Below are positions 24,559 to 32,860 of a stretch of DNA of 64,000 bases, one piece after another. The notes below the pieces were generated by a model, which was not told the origin of the DNA, ran no database searches, and saw only the letters and a program-made list of their open reading frames with translations. The translations under genes were made by a program, and so were the position numbers. The stretch is from Spiractinospora alimapuensis (lineage in GTDB: Bacteria > Actinomycetota > Actinomycetes > Streptosporangiales > Streptosporangiaceae): NCBI RefSeq assembly GCF_018437505.1, contig NZ_CP072467.1:3430010-3494009 (forward strand), written 5' to 3'. Position 1 is the first letter of the stretch. The number at the start of each line of letters is the position of its first letter.

Positions 24559-24870
24559 TCAGTCCGTGAACTGCTCGGCGTAGGCCGCGGCGGGCCGTAT
24601 GGCGTCGACTGAGTAGGTGACGTGTCCGACCGCGACCCGGTCACCGACCTCGGCGATCACCGCGGCGACGGTGGCCGTGGCGAACCCGCCGCACAGCTCG
24701 ATCAGGCTGACCCCCTCCCGCTCCACCAGCTCCTTGGCGACCCGCGGGGCGTCGGCTTGGTCGGCCACGGGCACGAGGAGCGTACGTTGGCCGGCGCGGT
24801 CGATGACGGTGCGATCGGCGCTGGGGTCGGTGTCGGGGTGCTCGAAGACGCTCGCCCAGGTGGTGTTCAT
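24559..24870 (-). CDS. DUF6506-like small protein
   Basis: A 103-residue protein: MNTTWASVFEHPDTDPSADR, a strand TLLVPVADQADAPRVAKELV, then LIELCGGFATATVAAVIAEV and VAVGHVTYSVD. The ELCGGF loop and overall order match a small actinobacterial family annotated as DUF6506, of unknown function. ATG at 24870 follows GAGG by eight bases. It lies 68 bases downstream of the MerR regulator on the same strand, so MerR may control it; families like this often sit next to MerR or SDR genes. No membrane segment or signal peptide is present. Confidence 0.7.
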   Translation of the reverse strand: MNTTWASVFEHPDTDPSADRTVIDRAGQRTLLVPVADQADAPRVAKELVEREGVSLIELCGGFATATVAAVIAEVGDRVAVGHVTYSVDAIRPAAAYAEQFTD

Positions 24871-24938
24871 GGTGGATGCCTCTCGTCGGTGGTGATCTCG
24901 TGGACGGGACCACGTTAGAACTTCAAGCAACCTTCAGG

Positions 24939-25310
24939 TCAAGGTGTCCGTGGGGTCTCTCCCGCCTCCGTCCGGTCGAGTGCCGCGGCGAGCCGGTCCC
25001 GTACCTCGATCTGCGCCGCGATGCGATCGTTCAGGGTGGCCAGCCGGGTGCGCGCGAGCGCCAACTTCTCCGGGTCGGGCGGCGCGGCGGCGACGTCTCC
25101 GTCCAGGCAGGGCAGGAACTCCCGCACGTCGGCGAGGGTCAGGCCGACCGACACCAAGTGAGCGATGTTGGCGACGCGGGTCACCGCCCCGTCCGGATAG
25201 ACGCGGTAGCCGTTGCCCGCACGCGTTGAGGTGACGAGGCCAGCCTGCTCGTAGTGCCGAACGGCCCGGGCCGAGACCCCGGCACGTTTCGCGACCTCAC
25301 CGATGTACAC
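24939..25310 (-). CDS. MerR-family transcriptional regulator
   Basis: A 123-residue regulator with the MerR DNA-binding head (MYIGEVAKRAGVSARAVRHYEQAGLV.....GYRVYPDGAVTRVANIAHLVSVGLTLADVREFL) and a coiled-coil dimerisation helix (about residues 77-110). There are no Cys residues placed for metal sensing beyond one near residue 68, and no effector domain, so it resembles short drug- or stress-responsive MerR proteins. GTG at 25310 follows GGAGG by seven bases. It lies 18 bases downstream of the SDR gene, whose promoter carries a MerR-like palindrome, suggesting autoregulation of an SDR-merR-DUF6506 operon. Confidence 0.88.
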   Translation of the reverse strand: MYIGEVAKRAGVSARAVRHYEQAGLVTSTRAGNGYRVYPDGAVTRVANIAHLVSVGLTLADVREFLPCLDGDVAAAPPDPEKLALARTRLATLNDRIAAQIEVRDRLAAALDRTEAGETPRTP

Positions 25311-25328
25311 CTGGCACCTCCGCCCGGA

Positions 25329-26135
25329 TTATGCCACCACGGCACCTCCGTCCACGGGGAGCACGACGCCGGTGACGAAGCTCGCGGCGGGGGAGAGCAA
25401 CCGGGTCACGGCCCAGGCCACCTCGTCCGGTTCGCCTCGGCGCCCCAAGGGTGTCCGCTCGACCTGCCACCGGCGGATCTCCTCCTGTCGTTCCGGCGGG
25501 ATCCCGTTGTTGTCACCGATCGTGGTATCCACCGCTCCCGGTGCGACGGCCACCACGCGGACGCCCCGCGGGGCCAGTTCCACGGACCAGCTCCTCGTCA
25601 GCGACTCCAGAGCCGCCTTGGACGCGACGTAGGGTCCGCTGCCGGCCCATCCCCGCTGTCCGACCGAGGTGGAGACGTTGACGATCACGCCGTTCCCCCG
25701 CTCCAGGTGGGGGAGGGCGGCTCGGCTGAGCAACATCGGGGCGACTACGTTGGTCTCCCACAGCGGTGCCGTACTTTCGCGGGTGGTCTCGGCCAGTGGA
25801 CCTCCACCCAGCACCCCGGCGTTGTTGACCAGCCCATCCAACCGCCCGAAGGACTCGAGCGCGGCGTCCACGATCCGGTCAGGGGCGTCCGGGTGGGTGA
25901 TGTCGGCCGTGAGGGGGATGACGGAGTCGGAGTCGTCGGCTGTCGCCCGCAGCGGTTCGAACCGCCGCCCGACGGCCAGCACCCTCGCACCCGAGCGGGC
26001 GGCCCGACGCGCGGTCGCCCGCCCGATCCCGCTGCCCGCGCCCGTGACCACGATGGCCATTCCGCGCAGGGAGCCGTCCCCGCGCTCGGTGTCCGCTTCC
26101 TCGGCCGACACCTGCGTGTTCCTCACGATGTCCAT
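25329..26135 (-). CDS. Short-chain dehydrogenase/reductase (SDR)
   Basis: About 268 residues of the classical SDR type. The NAD(P)-binding motif is VVTGAGSGIGRATA, with a basic patch (AVGRRFEPL) suggesting NADP; NNAG is at GLVNNAGVLGG, the catalytic Ser lies in VNVSTSVGQRG and the Tyr-Lys pair in YVASK. Substrate unknown. Start is uncertain: ATG 26135 would be nearly leaderless behind the palindrome at 26153-26168, and Met at 26060 would start right at the Rossmann fold. The open frame to 26174 overlaps the operator and is unlikely to be translated. It heads an apparent operon with the MerR gene. Confidence 0.87.
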   Translation of the reverse strand: MDIVRNTQVSAEEADTERGDGSLRGMAIVVTGAGSGIGRATARRAARSGARVLAVGRRFEPLRATADDSDSVIPLTADITHPDAPDRIVDAALESFGRLDGLVNNAGVLGGGPLAETTRESTAPLWETNVVAPMLLSRAALPHLERGNGVIVNVSTSVGQRGWAGSGPYVASKAALESLTRSWSVELAPRGVRVVAVAPGAVDTTIGDNNGIPPERQEEIRRWQVERTPLGRRGEPDEVAWAVTRLLSPAASFVTGVVLPVDGGAVVA

Positions 26136-26152
26136 GCGGAGAGACTGCGACA

Positions 26153-26168
26153 TTGACGCTGACGTCAA
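26153..26168 (-). promoter_or_regulatory. MerR-type operator upstream of the SDR gene
   Basis: TTGACG-CTGA-CGTCAA is a perfect 6-4-6 palindrome; on the minus strand a -35-like TTGACC adjoins it (26169-26174). MerR proteins bind palindromes lodged in the promoter spacer, and the operon encodes one. Confidence 0.5.
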
Positions 26169-26198
26169 GGTCAAGTCGCCGACCGGAGATGCCTGTGC

Positions 26199-26825
26199 TC
26201 AGGAGGCCGTGTCCAGGAACAGTTCCTGGCGGCTACGCAGCCCGAGCTTGCTCAGAATGTTGCTGACGTGCGTCTTCACCGTGGGGAGCTCGATGAAGAG
26301 CTCGTGGGCGATCTGCGCGTTGGTGAGGTGCTGCAGCATGAAGCCCAACACCTCCCGCTCCCGCTGGGTGAGCCCGGACCGTTCGACCGCCGCCGCCAGC
26401 CGGGCCGACTGGTCCTGGGTCTCCGCTCCCAACAGCCAGGTGCGGCGTCCCGCGCTGGTCGACCGGATGGTGTCGAGCAGGCGGGCGGAGTCCTCACCCT
26501 TGTGGACGAAGCTGTCGGCACCGGACAGGAACGAGGCGGAGGCGTCCTGTGAGGAGTTGTACGAGGTGTAGATGAGCACCCGCACGCGCTGCGGCAGTGC
26601 CTTCAGCTCCCGACACAGCTCGACGCCCCGGGGTTCGCCCCCCAGTCGCAACGGAAGGATGACGAGGTCCGGGGAGAAGCTGCGGACGGAGACGAGCGCG
26701 CTCTCGGCGGCGGCGACCTCCGCGACCACGCGCATGTCCGGCTGGGCGTCGATCACCGTCTTGAGGCCGAGACGCACGACCGGATGGTCCTCGACGAGGA
26801 GGATGTCGATCACTCGCTGTCCCAC
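26199..26825 (-). CDS. Atypical LuxR-type response regulator lacking the phospho-acceptor Asp
   Basis: About 208 residues: receiver-like domain (about 5-115) plus LuxR HTH (about 148-205; LTQREREVLGFMLQHLTNAQIAHELFI...VKTHVSNILSKLGLRSR). The acidic pocket VEDHP and the conserved Lys (FVHKGED) remain, but the phosphorylation site is DLVILPLRLGG: Pro (residue 58 from this start) stands where Asp is invariant. Phosphorylation by the normal route is therefore not possible, and activity may depend on dimerisation, ligands or expression level. GTG 26825 is chosen for its GGAGG at proper spacing; TTG 26861 is an alternative. A palindrome lies upstream, and an amino-acid catabolic operon diverges from it. 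Confidence 0.85.
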   Translation of the reverse strand: MGQRVIDILLVEDHPVVRLGLKTVIDAQPDMRVVAEVAAAESALVSVRSFSPDLVILPLRLGGEPRGVELCRELKALPQRVRVLIYTSYNSSQDASASFLSGADSFVHKGEDSARLLDTIRSTSAGRRTWLLGAETQDQSARLAAAVERSGLTQREREVLGFMLQHLTNAQIAHELFIELPTVKTHVSNILSKLGLRSRQELFLDTAS

Positions 26826-26868
26826 GTGCACCTCCGCGGCGGACGAATCCCCCGAAACCAACCTCCTA

Positions 26869-26884
26869 CGTTACCGGTGTAACG
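26869..26884. promoter_or_regulatory. Palindrome upstream of the atypical response regulator
   Basis: CGTTAC-CGGT-GTAACG is a perfect 6-4-6 inverted repeat in the divergent gap between the regulator and the oxidase operon, positioned to act as an operator for either. Confidence 0.4.
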
Positions 26885-26979
26885 GCTCCGACCAGCAATC
26901 TCGTTCCTTAAGAATGATCACATTGCTCCAACGGGGACCTAACGTCTGCGTAGCCGACCCGTCCCAGTAGAGGAGTGAT

Positions 26980-28272
26980 GTGACCGTGCCTGCGACCTCA
27001 GCCGATGTCGTCGTGATCGGTGCCGGCAATGTGGGTGCCGCCATCGCGTATGAGGTGGCGTCTCGCGGCGCGTCCGTCATCGTGGTGGAGGCGGGGGAAG
27101 ACGTCGGCAACGGGTGCTCCTACGCGAACGCGGGTCTCCTGGCACCGAGCCACGTCGAACCGCTCACCACGCCGAAGAACGTGTTGTCGGGCATGCGCTA
27201 CATGTTCCAGCCGGACAGCCCGTTCCACATCCACCCCGCGCCGCGGCTCGCGCCGTTCTTCGCCCGCTTCGTTCGGTCCTCCGGCCCGGGACGTGCCCGG
27301 GAACTGACGGCCCGCATGCAGGAACTGGCGATGTACAGCACGAACCGGCACCGGGACTACGCCGAGCGCGGCCTGGACACCGGGTACCGGGCGGACGGCG
27401 CCCTGGACGTGTTCCTCACCGAGAAGGCGTTGAGCGCCGCCGCCGGGAAGCTGGGCTCGTCGGTCGAGCGCAGCGAGCTGCTGAGCGCCGACGAGGCCCG
27501 CGAGCGGGAGCCCGCCCTGGGAGAGATCGCCGGAGCCGTGCTGCGTCCGGACGAAGCACAGGTCGGTTCGCAGCAGTTCGTCCGCGCGACGTTGAAGGCC
27601 GCGGAGGAGCACGATGCGGAGATCCGCTGGGGAACCCAGGCCCGCCTCCTTCCAGCACCGCACGGTCGTATCCGTGGGGTCGACACTCCGGACGGGAGGA
27701 TCGTGGCCGACACCTATGTCGTCGCGGCCGGCCTCGGCAGCAGTCGCCTCTGCGCGAACGTTGGCGTCAACATGCCCATGGAGGGCGCCAAGGGCTACGT
27801 CGTCGACCTGGAACTCGAGGGGCGGGGGCCGGCGATGCCGCTGTCCTTCCGCGAGCCGAAGGTCGTCGCCACCCCCTACGCGGACCGTCTGCGCCTGTGC
27901 GGCACCTTGGAGCTTGGCAGTGACCCCCGCGCCGTGACCGCATCCCGCGTGAACACGATCCGGGCGGCGGGCCACAAGGGACTGCCCAACCTACGGGTCC
28001 GGCGCACCATCCAGACGTGGGCCGGGTTGCGGCCCTGCACCGCGGACGGTGTCCCCTCCATCGGCCGTAGCGCCATCCGCAAGGAACTCGTCGTCGCCGC
28101 CGGGCACGGAATGTGGGGCCTCGTCCTCGCACCGGTGACGGGTGAGCTCATCGCTCGGGGCATCGTCGAGTCCGCGCCCACGATGCACGAGGCCGCTTTC
28201 TCACCGGACCGGTTCGGCCGGACGCGCATCTCCTCATCCCTCGGGGATGAGCGCCGCCCGCTCGCCGCCTGA
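26980..28272 (+). CDS. FAD-dependent amino-acid oxidoreductase (DadA-like)
   Basis: A 430-residue flavoprotein of the DAO/DadA fold. The FAD-binding motif GAGNVG is at residues 14-19, followed by the EAGEDVGNGCSYANAGLL segment typical of D-amino acid dehydrogenase small subunits, and the C-terminal FAD contact around WAGLRPCTADGVPSIG and AAGHGMWG. It would oxidise an amino acid or imino acid to the oxo acid. GTG at 26980 follows AGGAG. It is first in an operon with an amino-acid permease and a formamidase-like protein. D-amino acid, sarcosine-like or proline-like substrates remain open. The last 30 residues are an unconserved tail. Confidence 0.88.
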   Translation: MTVPATSADVVVIGAGNVGAAIAYEVASRGASVIVVEAGEDVGNGCSYANAGLLAPSHVEPLTTPKNVLSGMRYMFQPDSPFHIHPAPRLAPFFARFVRSSGPGRARELTARMQELAMYSTNRHRDYAERGLDTGYRADGALDVFLTEKALSAAAGKLGSSVERSELLSADEAREREPALGEIAGAVLRPDEAQVGSQQFVRATLKAAEEHDAEIRWGTQARLLPAPHGRIRGVDTPDGRIVADTYVVAAGLGSSRLCANVGVNMPMEGAKGYVVDLELEGRGPAMPLSFREPKVVATPYADRLRLCGTLELGSDPRAVTASRVNTIRAAGHKGLPNLRVRRTIQTWAGLRPCTADGVPSIGRSAIRKELVVAAGHGMWGLVLAPVTGELIARGIVESAPTMHEAAFSPDRFGRTRISSSLGDERRPLAA

Positions 28273-28366
28273 GCGCGGCCTTTCCCGCACCGTCATCCCC
28301 CACACGCGCCCGCGCAGGAACATGCGCCGACCTGGGAGCGTGCTCCTAAGAGAGGATCCACCGTCC

Positions 28367-29587
28367 ATGTCCAAACAAGCGACCGGCCGTCTCGGGTTGA
28401 AACCCGAGACGATCACCTTCTGGCAAGGTGTCGCCATCATCTTCGGCGCCAACATCGGCGCGGGAATCCTGAGCCTGCCCTACGGGGCACGCAACGGTGG
28501 CTTCCTGGCGCTTCTGGTGGCGCTGACCATCGCCGGAGTGCTGACCACGATCTCCATGCTGTACGTGGCGGAGGTCTCGCTGCGCACGAAGGAGCCCCTG
28601 CAGCTGGCCGGTCTGGCCCGTAAGTACCTGGGCAACGTGGGCTCGTGGCTCATCTTCGCGGGTGTGGTGATCAACGGCCTCGGGGCCATCACCGGATACG
28701 CGAACGCCAGTGGGGACATCCTCGCGGACCTGATCGGGATCCCCGAACTCGCGGGCAGAGTCCTCTTCTTCGTCGCGGGCCTCGTCGTGATCTGGCTCGG
28801 CCTCAAGGCCACGGGCCGCTCCGAGCAGGCCATCACGATCAGCATGCTGGCCATCATCCTGATCCTCATCGGGTGGACCTTCGTCGGCGGCGTCCACGTC
28901 GAGAACCTGCTCTTCGTGAACCCGTACTTCGTGGTTCCGATCATGAACCTCGCGGTCTTCGCCTTCATCGCGCAGTACACCGTTCCGGAGCTGGCGCGTG
29001 GCCTGGCCGCGCACTCGCCGCGCAAACTGCCCGGCGCCGTTGTCGGCGGGATGTGCGCCACCGGATTCCTGCTGGTCCTCGTGCCCCTGGCGGCCCTGGG
29101 CATGCTGGGCGCCGACGGCGTCACCGAGGTCATCACGATCGCGTGGGGGACCGGGCTTGGTCCGGTCGCCTACTACCTCGCGAACGCCTTCGCCTTGCTG
29201 GCGATGCTGACCTCGTTCTGGGCCATCGGCCTGACCCTCATGAGCAACGTGTTCGACCGGTTCAACTGGCCCGCGCACAACGCCCCTGGTTACCGGCTCG
29301 CCGCGATGGCGCTGATCGCCGTTCCGCCGTTCATGATCGCGACGTTCAAGTTGGCGGGCTTCGTGTCCGCCCTGGGCTACGCCGGAGGGTTCGCCGGTGC
29401 GATCATGTCGATCGTGCCGGTACTCATGCTGCGCAAGGCCCGCCAGTACGGCGACCAGGATCCGGCGTGGCAGGCAGGGAAGATCTCGCACCCGATCGTG
29501 CAGGGCGTCCTCATCACCGTGTTCGGACTCGGCTTCCTGTACTCGCTGCTGTCCGCGACCGGTCTCGTGCCCGAGGGCTGGAGCTGA
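28367..29587 (+). CDS. Amino-acid permease (HAAAP/APC superfamily)
   Basis: A 406-residue polytopic protein with about eleven transmembrane helices. The first helix carries IIFGANIGAGILSLPYGAR, the substrate-binding GxGILxLP motif of the hydroxy/aromatic amino-acid permease and SLC38-like families. It should import an amino acid by proton or sodium symport. ATG at 28367 has a GAGAGGA ribosome site about ten bases upstream. Its stop codon is separated by a single base from the next start, so translation is probably coupled. The neighbours, an oxidase and an amidase, suggest uptake and breakdown of one amino acid derivative. Confidence 0.87.
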   Translation: MSKQATGRLGLKPETITFWQGVAIIFGANIGAGILSLPYGARNGGFLALLVALTIAGVLTTISMLYVAEVSLRTKEPLQLAGLARKYLGNVGSWLIFAGVVINGLGAITGYANASGDILADLIGIPELAGRVLFFVAGLVVIWLGLKATGRSEQAITISMLAIILILIGWTFVGGVHVENLLFVNPYFVVPIMNLAVFAFIAQYTVPELARGLAAHSPRKLPGAVVGGMCATGFLLVLVPLAALGMLGADGVTEVITIAWGTGLGPVAYYLANAFALLAMLTSFWAIGLTLMSNVFDRFNWPAHNAPGYRLAAMALIAVPPFMIATFKLAGFVSALGYAGGFAGAIMSIVPVLMLRKARQYGDQDPAWQAGKISHPIVQGVLITVFGLGFLYSLLSATGLVPEGWS

Positions 29588-29588
29588 C

Positions 29589-30509
29589 ATGCGGGTCTTC
29601 ACCGCGGACTCCGCGGTGACGGAGTTCTCGCCGCGCTTCGGCGCGGCGGGAACGGTCGCCTTCGGTGAGAGCTTCGTCCTGCGGACCGTCGACTGTTACG
29701 ACGGGCAGATCGCCACGAGCGACACGCTTCGCCCCGGCATCGACATGGCACGCTTCAACCGCGCCACGGGCCCGGTGGCGGTCGCCGACGCGCGACCCGG
29801 CGAATGGGTCCGCGTCGTCATCGAGCGCATCGACGTGGCGGGGGACGGGGTGATGGCGATGACGCCCGGGCTCGGTGTCCTCGGCGACCGTGTTCCCGAC
29901 TCCTCGACCCGAATCCTCCCGGTGCGCGGGGGGAAGGCCTGGCTCACCCCCGATGTCGGGGTACCGCTGCGACCCATGGTGGGCATCCTCGGGGTCGCCA
30001 CGGCGAGCGAGACGGTGCCGTCCTCCACTCCCGGGTCACACGGCGGAAACCTGGACACCCGCGTGCTGACTCCGGGGGCCTCCCTGGCGCTGCGGGTGAA
30101 CCAACCGGGCCTCGGCCTGGCCGCGGGGGACCTACACGCGGCCATGGGGGACGGCGAACTCGGCGGTACCGGGATCGAGATCGGTGGGGAGGTCCAACTC
30201 CGGGTGGAGCGCCTTCCCGGCCACGACGGCACCTGGCCGCTGGTCCTGTCGCCCGAGGGGGTCTCCGTGCTGGCCTCGTGCGCGACGCTCGACGAGGCCA
30301 TCCGCGAGGGTTTCGCCGAGGCGGTGCGCCTCATGGCGCACTGGCACGACCTCCCGTGGCCGGATGCCTATCGCCTGACCAGCGTCGTGTGTGACCTCCG
30401 CGTCAGTCAGGTCGTGAATCCCCGCGCGACGGCACGGATCGCGCTTCCGGCCGAGTGGTGTCCCGGTTCGTTCGCCGCCCCGGGGGCTACCAGTCGAGCT
30501 CTCGGATGA
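29589..30509 (+). CDS. Acetamidase/formamidase family protein
   Basis: A 306-residue protein of the FmdA/AmdA family of zinc-dependent acetamidases and formamidases, unrelated to the Ser amidase at 13370. Signature segments are PGSHGGNLDTR and GDLHAAMGDGELGGTGIE, which carry the metal and substrate residues. It would split a short amide to ammonia and a carboxylate. ATG at 29589 begins one base after the permease stop. The 3' end overlaps the convergent hydrolase gene by 23 bases. In the operon it could deal with formamide or amide released from the oxidised amino acid; that role is inferred. Confidence 0.86.
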   Translation: MRVFTADSAVTEFSPRFGAAGTVAFGESFVLRTVDCYDGQIATSDTLRPGIDMARFNRATGPVAVADARPGEWVRVVIERIDVAGDGVMAMTPGLGVLGDRVPDSSTRILPVRGGKAWLTPDVGVPLRPMVGILGVATASETVPSSTPGSHGGNLDTRVLTPGASLALRVNQPGLGLAAGDLHAAMGDGELGGTGIEIGGEVQLRVERLPGHDGTWPLVLSPEGVSVLASCATLDEAIREGFAEAVRLMAHWHDLPWPDAYRLTSVVCDLRVSQVVNPRATARIALPAEWCPGSFAAPGATSRALG

Positions 30510-31269
30510 AGTCCCAGACGACGCGGTTGAACGTCTCGGGCTGGCACAGGTTGGTGGGGTCGAAGGAGTTCTCCACCACGCGAAGCCGCGAGTCTGGGAG
30601 GGCGTCGACGATCCGCTGGGACAGTGGCCGGAGCCAGGGAGAGTCAGCGACGATCGCTAGTGCCGGCGAGCGAACCCGTGACAGCTCCGACGTCATGTTG
30701 ACCCAGTTCAACGCGTAGCGAAGCTTGACGGTCTCCACCCTGCGGATCGACGCCAGTCCGTCCTCCATCACCGAGAGCGCGTCAGGCCAGGGCGCGTACA
30801 GACGCCTGATCGCGGGTCGCATGAGACCGGGAAACAGCCACAGCCATCCAGTCAGTTCCATGGCGACACGGTTGACGGTGGTGGGTATCGAGTGCGGGCG
30901 CGTCTCGCTGAAGGAATCGACCGTGATCAGGCCGGCCGTTCGGTCGGGATAGTCCACCGCGAATCGCTGCGCGAGCACGCCGCCGTAGCTCACTCCACAC
31001 ACGACTGCGCGCTCCACGTCGAGCTGGTCCAGAAGCGCAACGATGTCATTGGCCTGGCGCCGGAGGAGTCCACGCCAGCCATGCAGCCGCGAGGACGTTC
31101 CGACGCCACGTGGGTCCAGGGCGAGCACCCGGTAGCCGGAGGACAACACCTGGATCTGTTCCCGCCAGATGGTGTGCGAGTACCCCAGTGGTGGGAGGAG
31201 CACGACGGCGGCCCCCTGCCCCTGATCCACGTACCGGACGAAGCCGTCAGCGATGTCCATGGACCTCAT
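30487..31269 (-). CDS. Alpha/beta hydrolase fold protein lacking the catalytic His
   Basis: A 260-residue alpha/beta hydrolase with the oxyanion region VVLLPPLGYSHTIW, the nucleophile elbow CGVSYGGV (S94) and the RVLALDPRGVGTS loop typical of the BioH/haloperoxidase group. The C-terminal segment that normally reads GHxxxLExPExFN is NSFDPTNLCQPETFN, so the usual His aligns with D237, and no His occurs after residue 126. A classical Ser-Asp-His triad is therefore missing. ATG at 31269 follows AAGGAGG. It diverges from a TetR gene, and two palindromes between them point to TetR control. Confidence 0.85.
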   Translation of the reverse strand: MRSMDIADGFVRYVDQGQGAAVVLLPPLGYSHTIWREQIQVLSSGYRVLALDPRGVGTSSRLHGWRGLLRRQANDIVALLDQLDVERAVVCGVSYGGVLAQRFAVDYPDRTAGLITVDSFSETRPHSIPTTVNRVAMELTGWLWLFPGLMRPAIRRLYAPWPDALSVMEDGLASIRRVETVKLRYALNWVNMTSELSRVRSPALAIVADSPWLRPLSQRIVDALPDSRLRVVENSFDPTNLCQPETFNRVVWDFIRELDW

Positions 31270-31281
31270 CGCCCACCTCCT

Positions 31282-31317
31282 TTTTGACGAATCAGTCAAA
31301 ATTGACTGTCCCGTCAA
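31282..31317. promoter_or_regulatory. Tandem TetR operators (TTGAC-N6-GTCAA twice)
   Basis: A perfect TTTTGAC-N6-GTCAAAA palindrome (31282-31301) is followed directly by TTGAC-N6-GTCAA (31302-31317), their centres 18 bases apart, in the 136-base gap between the divergent hydrolase and TetR genes. This suits cooperative binding of two regulator dimers. Confidence 0.75.
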
Positions 31318-31405
31318 ACTCTACGATCGGGCCGCGTACGGTTCAACACCGCCCCACCACGCGGGCGCATAGGCTGACGAGAGCCAGGACAGTGGAGAGG
31401 AAGGC

Positions 31406-32062
31406 ATGGAGGCATCCGTGACTGGCCATGCGCCGGGGAACGCTCTCCCATCCCGGCGCCAACGGCAACAGCGGCGTAAACGCGCGGCGCTGCTGACCGC
31501 CGCCAAGGAGATATTCCAACGGCAGGGCCTCGCGGGGGCCACGATCAGTGGCATCACCGAACGTGCCGACGTCGCGCACGGGACGTTCTACAGCTATTTC
31601 TCCGGCAAGGACGAGATCTTCACCGAGATCGTCACTGTCGTTCTCGATGACCTGCTCGCCTGCCTCCATGACATCGGCGAGGCACACAGCGCCAAAGAAC
31701 GGCTGCTCGCGGGCATCGGAAGGCTCTACGAACGTTGCGCGCGGGAACGAGAGATCGTCCTCGCGCTGCACCAGGCCAGCCAACTACGCACCCAGTTCGT
31801 GATCACCTGGGAGAGTTTTCGGACCCGGCTCCGGGAACTCGTCGCACAGGACCTGGGATGGCTCAGTCGCAACGGATTCATCAGGCCTCTGCAGAATGAT
31901 CTCGTTCCCACCGTCATCGCACGCATGGTCGAAGGCGTCGTGCTCGAGATCGTCGGTCGGCCGGATGCCGACGTCGAGGCACTGACGGTCACAACCGTCC
32001 AGCTCTATTACGACGCCGTGTTCCGACCCGCGACAGGTGAGGACGACATCATGCTCGAATGA
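31406..32062 (+). CDS. TetR/AcrR-family transcriptional regulator
   Basis: A 218-residue regulator with an N-terminal TetR helix-turn-helix (about residues 27-75; ALLTAAKEIFQRQGLAGATISGITERADVAHGTFYSYFSGKDEIF) and a ligand-binding helical domain. ATG at 31406 follows GGAGAGGAAGG. It diverges from the hydrolase gene across tandem palindromes and most likely represses it and itself until a small hydrophobic ligand binds. A bidirectional terminator hairpin follows the stop. The first 20 residues are a basic extension (RRQRQQRRKR) that probably contacts DNA. Confidence 0.9.
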   Translation: MEASVTGHAPGNALPSRRQRQQRRKRAALLTAAKEIFQRQGLAGATISGITERADVAHGTFYSYFSGKDEIFTEIVTVVLDDLLACLHDIGEAHSAKERLLAGIGRLYERCAREREIVLALHQASQLRTQFVITWESFRTRLRELVAQDLGWLSRNGFIRPLQNDLVPTVIARMVEGVVLEIVGRPDADVEALTVTTVQLYYDAVFRPATGEDDIMLE

Positions 32063-32103
32063 AACGGGTGGCCCGGTTCGCTGAACCGACCAGGCCACCC
32101 GTT
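32063..32103. terminator. Bidirectional terminator hairpin
   Basis: An 11-bp perfect stem (32063-32073 with 32093-32103) encloses a second small stem GGTTC/GAACC. It lies between the stop codons of the convergent TetR and peptidoglycan-binding genes. Confidence 0.75.
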
Positions 32104-32122
32104 CGCAACGTCAGCCGAGACC

Positions 32123-32713
32123 TCAGCCCTCGTCCAGGGTGTCGTAGTCCTGGTACTTCACGACCGCCTCGAAGGTCAACGGGCCGTACTTGCCGTCGAC
32201 GTCGATGTCGTGGAACTCCTGCGCGGCCGCGACGGCCTGCTCGGTTCCATCGCCGTACTGGCCGTCGACCGTGATGTGCGCCTGGTACTTGGCGTTCATC
32301 TGACGCTGGATCATCTCGACCACGTGTCCCTCGTCTCCGGGGACCCAGGCCTTCCCACCCGCGAACGCCTCCTCCGTCAGCCTGTCCCAGGTGTCCTGGT
32401 CGAGGCTTCCCGTCACATCGAGGCCTTGGTCCTCCTGGAACGCCTCGACCTGGGCCACCACGCTCTCGTCGAAGGCGTTGTCCAGGTTCGCCAGTTCGTA
32501 CCCCAGGTAGTGCAACTGGTGCTTGGCCGCGCGCACGTCGACGTTCTCGTCTCCGATGGAGTACTCCGGCCACGCCTCGGCCTGGATCTCCGCGACGACC
32601 TCAGGGTCGGTGTTCGGACCGTCGGCCAGCGCCGGCGTCACCCCCAGGAAACCCGCCGCCCCAAGGAATCCCCCCGCTACGACCGAAGCCAGCACACGCC
32701 GTCCCTTGCTCAT
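32123..32713 (-). CDS. Secreted protein with two peptidoglycan-binding (PG_binding_1) domains
   Basis: A 196-residue protein with a signal peptide (MSKGRRVLASVVAGGFLG, cleavage near ALA-DG) followed by two three-helix peptidoglycan-binding repeats: about residues 55-105 (VRAAKHQLHYLGYEL...VAQVEAFQEDQGLDVTGSLDQDTWDRL) and 120-185 (VEMIQRQMNAKY...AVAAAQEFHDIDVDGKYGPLTFEAV). No catalytic domain is attached, so it is a wall-binding protein only. ATG at 32713 follows GAGGGGGA. The domains usually anchor hydrolases; here a partner enzyme or a structural role must be assumed. Confidence 0.87.
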   Translation of the reverse strand: MSKGRRVLASVVAGGFLGAAGFLGVTPALADGPNTDPEVVAEIQAEAWPEYSIGDENVDVRAAKHQLHYLGYELANLDNAFDESVVAQVEAFQEDQGLDVTGSLDQDTWDRLTEEAFAGGKAWVPGDEGHVVEMIQRQMNAKYQAHITVDGQYGDGTEQAVAAAQEFHDIDVDGKYGPLTFEAVVKYQDYDTLDEG

Positions 32714-32860
32714 GACATCCCCCTCGTGATTCGTGGGTCGATCGGTACACACGGGGAGATGCGCACCCCACCGCCCAGGGTTGGCGTCACGAAGCGTCGC
32801 GGCCGGATACGGACAACTCACGCAGCGTTGTCAACCAGGACGTGCCGGCGGGAGACGTGC

